A stretch of 17,750 bases of DNA from Spirochaetota bacterium (GTDB lineage: Bacteria; Spirochaetota; UBA4802; UBA5368). Numbering within the stretch: the stretch's first letter is position 1; each line of letters opens with the position of its first letter. This document shows, piece after piece, positions 14,955 through 17,750 of this stretch. The stretch is from assembly GCA_017998475.1 (NCBI GenBank), contig JAGODA010000022.1, positions 1 through 17,750 of the forward strand, read 5' to 3'. The notes under the pieces are model-generated. The model did no database searches and had not been told where the DNA came from. It worked only from the letters and a program-made list of their open reading frames with translations. The position numbers were made by a program, and so were the translations under genes.

Positions 14955-15371
14955 ATGGCAAACAGGATTCTGCGCTTTGGAGTCTCTATTGAGGAGAAGT
15001 TGCTCCACCAGTTCGATGGACTGATATCGGACAAGGGCTATGTAAACCGGTCGGAGGCGATCAGGGACCTCATCCGTGACGCGCTGGTACGCGAGGAGGC
15101 CTCTTCCCCCGCGTCCGAGGTCATTGGAACCCTGACGCTCGTATACAGCCATGAGGTGCGGGAAATCGCCGACAGGCTTAACGATATTCAGCACGACAAT
15201 TACCGGAGTATTATCTCCGCCGTTCACGTTCACCTCGACGAGCACAACTGTCTCGAGGTCCTCATTCTGAAAGGCCCCTCCCAGGCGGTGAAAAAGATCG
15301 CGGATCGCCTTTTGTCCATCAAAAATGTTCGACACGGAAAACTCACGATTACTACCGCCGGGGGCGAGTAG
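14955..15371 (+). CDS. nikR: Nickel-responsive transcriptional regulator NikR
   Basis: This 138-residue protein joins an N-terminal ribbon-helix-helix DNA-binding domain (residues 1-~48, RILRFGVSIEEKLLHQFD with YVNRSEAIRDLIRDAL) to a C-terminal ACT-like nickel-sensing domain. The square-planar nickel ligands all appear present: His80 (IQHDN), His91 and His93 (VHVHL) and Cys99 (HNCLEV). They are offset by four from E. coli His76, His87, His89 and Cys95. The C-terminal VRHGKL motif is also typical. Nickel-loaded NikR usually represses nickel uptake genes. The ATG is preceded by AGGA (14943-14946), 8 bases upstream. No nickel transporter, urease or hydrogenase gene lies in the window, so its targets are elsewhere or include the divergent small membrane protein. 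Confidence 0.95.
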   Translation: MANRILRFGVSIEEKLLHQFDGLISDKGYVNRSEAIRDLIRDALVREEASSPASEVIGTLTLVYSHEVREIADRLNDIQHDNYRSIISAVHVHLDEHNCLEVLILKGPSQAVKKIADRLLSIKNVRHGKLTITTAGGE

Positions 15372-15413
15372 AAATCCGCCCGCGCTCCCTGAATGATTCC
15401 GCGGGCGGATTTC
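15371..15413 (+). terminator. Strong 14-bp hairpin at the end of nikR
   Basis: GAAATCCGCCCGCG (15371-15384) and CGCGGGCGGATTTC (15400-15413) are perfectly complementary around a 15-base loop. The stem begins with the last base of the nikR stop codon. The following bases are GAAGGAAAAAAAGC, so the usual T-run is missing on the + strand; on the - strand there is no T-run after the stem either. It is probably a terminator or 3'-end stabiliser for nikR mRNA. Confidence 0.55.
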
Positions 15414-15540
15414 GAAGGAAAAAAAGCTCAACTATAAAGAGCGCGAAGCCGATATTTAGATAAAGGGATACTATGCTCACATGGCCGCGCCGAGGCAGCG
15501 GAAGGGCCTCTCGCGCGCCAGGAACGAAAGGAGTTGTTCC

Positions 15541-16521
15541 GTGAAGGCAACAGGGATGTGCGCCATCGCCTGGCTGGCGTTACTCGTCTTTTCCGCGGGA
15601 ACATACTGCGCTCCGCCGCACGGCGCGTCGGTGCGCGGTGAGCGGAACGTATATGCGGCAAGTCATGAATACCGATCCGCCCGCGATGTAACCATTCTGC
15701 ACCGCTGGAGCGATGAGGAGACGGTCGTTAATGATACCGGATTCGATTATTCGGCCGGGGATGAAGGCGATGAGTACGGCGGAGAGTATACTACCGAAAA
15801 TAGCCGGGTCGATGCGTTGCCGAGCACAGCGATAAAACGGATGGGAACCGTTAAAAGAGAAAGTGCTTTCGTTCCACGCGGTCCGGAGAGGAAAGCCCCG
15901 TCCGCGGACGGGCGTGCTCTGCCCCGCAAACCCGTTAGGTCCGATACCGGTACAATAACCCACACGGTTAAAAAAAACGATACCCTCTTCAGCCTGGCCA
16001 GGCGGCATGGTTGTACGATCGATGAAATAACCGGGCTCAACGGATTAAAGAAAAACGACTCCATTAAAGTTGGCATGAGGCTCAGGATACCCGTATCCGG
16101 CGCCAGGCGATCCACGAAGAGGGAGGCCGCGGCCGGCACTACGGAACCGGTGGCGAACGTCGATTTTCGTTGGCCGCTGCCGCGCGTACTCGCTGTTCGA
16201 AGGGATTCGGCCGAGGGCGTAAAGCCGCTGGGCGTTGAGATAACGGGAAGCCCGGGCGCCGTCGTGGTTTCGGCCGCCCCCGGGACCGTCAAGCGTATCG
16301 GCGACATGCGCGGTTATGGCCGCTATGTAATCATTTCTCACGATGGGCGTTTCGTGACAGTGTATTCGCGCATGGGTGAAATCCGGGTGAAGGAGGGTGA
16401 AAAGATCAACGCGGGCGCGGTTATCGGCAGAATCGACGACGGCAGCAGGAGCATACACTTCCAGATAGGCAGGGGCGGGAAACCGGTCGACCCCCTGCGG
16501 TATCTGCCGGAAAAGAGTTAA
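15541..16521 (+). CDS. Secreted LysM protein with degenerate LytM/M23 domain (NlpD/EnvC-like)
   Basis: This 326-residue envelope protein starts at the GTG of 15541, set by AAAGGAG (15527-15533) 7 bases upstream; the in-frame ATG at 15481 has no such site. A signal peptide (~1-25, CAIAWLALLVFSAGTYC) is followed by a polar low-complexity linker. A LysM peptidoglycan-binding domain comes next (~140-185, HTVKKNDTLFSLARRHG to VGMRLRIP), then a LytM/M23 fold (~208-326) with YGRYVIISHDG, VKEGEKINAGAVIG and VDPLRYLP. The zinc ligands are largely lost: the HxGxD positions are Pro229 and Glu233, the Y-x-H position is Arg277, and the HxH motif is Ser304-x-His306. Such degenerate LytM proteins usually activate cell-wall amidases rather than cut peptidoglycan. 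The stop lies 5 bases from the convergent chemoreceptor gene. Confidence 0.88.
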   Translation: MKATGMCAIAWLALLVFSAGTYCAPPHGASVRGERNVYAASHEYRSARDVTILHRWSDEETVVNDTGFDYSAGDEGDEYGGEYTTENSRVDALPSTAIKRMGTVKRESAFVPRGPERKAPSADGRALPRKPVRSDTGTITHTVKKNDTLFSLARRHGCTIDEITGLNGLKKNDSIKVGMRLRIPVSGARRSTKREAAAGTTEPVANVDFRWPLPRVLAVRRDSAEGVKPLGVEITGSPGAVVVSAAPGTVKRIGDMRGYGRYVIISHDGRFVTVYSRMGEIRVKEGEKINAGAVIGRIDDGSRSIHFQIGRGGKPVDPLRYLPEKS

Positions 16522-16526
16522 TGTAT

Positions 16527-17750
16527 TCAGCTTCTTCGCGCGGCGGCGCTTTCGGCTATACGCACGAGGTTTTTCGCGTTTTCGAAAATGAGCCGCGACG
16601 AGTCAGCCATCGCGGTCACACCCTTGACCATTTCGGCCATGAGCTCGTTGATGTGGTCCACGGCCCTGGTGGTTGATTCGATAGCGATTTTCTGCTCGTC
16701 GGTCGCGGTGCCGATGCCCTTCGCGAGATCCAGATTTTTAAGCGTCTGGTCGATGATGACGGCGGTATACCGCTCCTCGACGAATATGCTCTCTTTCAGG
16801 ATCTTGATCGTATTCGAGCTGTCCTCCATGTTGCCTATCATGCCTTTGATGAGGGACGTTGCTGACCGGATAATCTCTACGCCGCGGCGGGTGGTGTCGG
16901 TGTTGGAGCGCAGAACGTTCTCTATCTCCTTTATGCTGTCGGTGGTCTGTACGGCGAGTTTGCCGATCTCATCGGCCACGACCGCGAAACCCCTGCCGTG
17001 CTCGCCGGCCCGCGCGGCCTCGATGCTCGCGTTGAGGGAGAGCAGGTTGATTTTGTCGGCGATCTCGTTGATGATGGAGACGGTTTCGGAAATCCGCGCG
17101 CTCTGATCGCTAATTGCGGCGATGAAGCGCTCCACCTCCTCAAGGCGCTCTTTGCCGGCGGTCGTCTTGTCCACGACCTGGCCGATGCTGCCGAGCGAGA
17201 GGTCCAGGTTGCTCTTGGTCTCTCCCTGGATATTCCTGAACTCGTCTATGATTGTCTCCATCTTCCTGTTCTCGTCGATCTGCTCGCCGGCGGAGTCCGA
17301 GATATTCTCGGCCGACCCGAGAAGTTCCTCGAGGGTGGCCGATATCTCCTCGAAAGTTGAGGCCTGGCTCTGTATCTTCTCGTTGAAATCGACGATCACC
17401 CTGTTCTGCTCCTCGACCTGCTCGAAGAGGGCCGTCATCTTCGAGTTGATCTCATGGACGATCTCGTTCTGAGTCTCGTTCTGTCGTTCGATGATCCGCA
17501 GCTGTTCGGTGGTGCGCGCGTCGTATTCGTCGATTATCGGAATATTCCTGTAGGCGATGTAGACGATGATCGCCATGAGCGTCATGAAATATACCTCGCG
17601 GAGGATGATGAAATCGTGCACCGGCTTTCCGTCGATGGTGGACAGAATGTGCATGGCCACCCCGTTACCGGCCGCGAAGAACAGGAAGACAACCCAGTTG
17701 ATGAAGGTGAACAGCGAGAAGAAAATGAGAATCCTCCTGTTATAGAGAAA
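16527..17750 (-). CDS. Methyl-accepting chemotaxis protein (5' end outside window)
   Basis: This leftward gene runs off the right edge: the frame stays open through 17750, so the GTG at 17658-17660 is internal. The 30 codons upstream of it encode a hydrophobic span (ILIFFSLFTFINWVVFLFFA). A second span (VYFMTLMAIIVYIAY) follows after a short loop, pointing to a multi-span membrane sensor rather than the usual periplasmic Cache or four-helix domain. A long coiled coil then leads to the signalling tip, IADKINLLSLNASIEAARAG and EHGRGFAVVADEIGKLA, the hallmark of receptors that bind CheA and CheW. No clear HAMP domain is seen between the last span and the coiled coil. The protein ends ESAAARRS without a CheR-tethering pentapeptide. 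Its ligand is unknown. Confidence 0.92.
   Translation of the reverse strand, partial: FLYNRRILIFFSLFTFINWVVFLFFAAGNGVAMHILSTIDGKPVHDFIILREVYFMTLMAIIVYIAYRNIPIIDEYDARTTEQLRIIERQNETQNEIVHEINSKMTALFEQVEEQNRVIVDFNEKIQSQASTFEEISATLEELLGSAENISDSAGEQIDENRKMETIIDEFRNIQGETKSNLDLSLGSIGQVVDKTTAGKERLEEVERFIAAISDQSARISETVSIINEIADKINLLSLNASIEAARAGEHGRGFAVVADEIGKLAVQTTDSIKEIENVLRSNTDTTRRGVEIIRSATSLIKGMIGNMEDSSNTIKILKESIFVEERYTAVIIDQTLKNLDLAKGIGTATDEQKIAIESTTRAVDHINELMAEMVKGVTAMADSSRLIFENAKNLVRIAESAAARRS

Noticed and set aside
15481..15540. ATG start at 15481 for the LysM/LytM protein
   Set aside because: It would bury the signal peptide behind a basic extension and lacks a ribosome site, unlike the GTG at 15541.
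15541..16521. Active M23 metallopeptidase
   Set aside because: Most zinc ligands are replaced, so an activator or structural role is more likely.
1..17750. tRNA or rRNA genes, CRISPR array, insertion sequence, prophage or toxin-antitoxin pair
   Set aside because: No cloverleaf, regularly spaced repeat array, transposase, integrase, terminal inverted repeat or phage gene was recognised on either strand.

Overview
This GC-rich window (judged by eye) reads as a chromosomal segment of a diderm (Gram-negative-type) bacterium. The evidence is a YidC with a large periplasmic domain, an envelope LysM/LytM protein, a periplasmic TPR/transglutaminase-like gene set with signal peptides, and a chemoreceptor. 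A spirochaete or deltaproteobacterium-like host would fit, but this is an inference from gene content only.

Layout. (1) 1-392 is the 3' end of a SAM-dependent methyltransferase gene. (2) 595-5281 is the conserved rpmH-rnpA-yidD-yidC-khpB(jag)-mnmE cluster, all on the + strand. It covers ribosomal protein bL34, the RNase P protein, membrane-protein insertion factors, an RNA-binding protein and a tRNA-modification GTPase. The cluster stops at mnmE: mnmG, rsmG and parAB, which often follow, are absent, and so is dnaA upstream. (3) 5258-14442 is an accessory block of envelope proteins. It holds a leftward TPR protein gene whose 3' end overlaps mnmE. Divergent from it is a rightward three-gene operon: a TPR lipoprotein, a 1220-residue TPR/DUF3857/transglutaminase-like protein with an intact Cys-His-Asp triad, and an 1189-residue paralogue in which the catalytic Cys is Pro. 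The two large genes overlap by 11 bases. (4) 14474-15371 is a divergent pair: a small single-pass membrane protein gene and the nickel-responsive regulator nikR, with promoters and repeats between them. (5) 15541-16521 encodes a secreted LysM protein with a degenerate LytM/M23 domain, probably an amidase activator rather than an enzyme. (6) 16527 to the right edge is a leftward methyl-accepting chemotaxis protein gene whose 5' end lies outside the window.

The most unusual element is the active/dead transglutaminase-like pair in block 3, with its TPR lipoprotein and a further TPR gene reading the other way from the same intergenic region. This looks like a dedicated periplasmic complex of unknown function. 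No tRNA, rRNA, CRISPR array, insertion sequence or phage gene was seen. No gene-free stretch exceeds about 250 bases.
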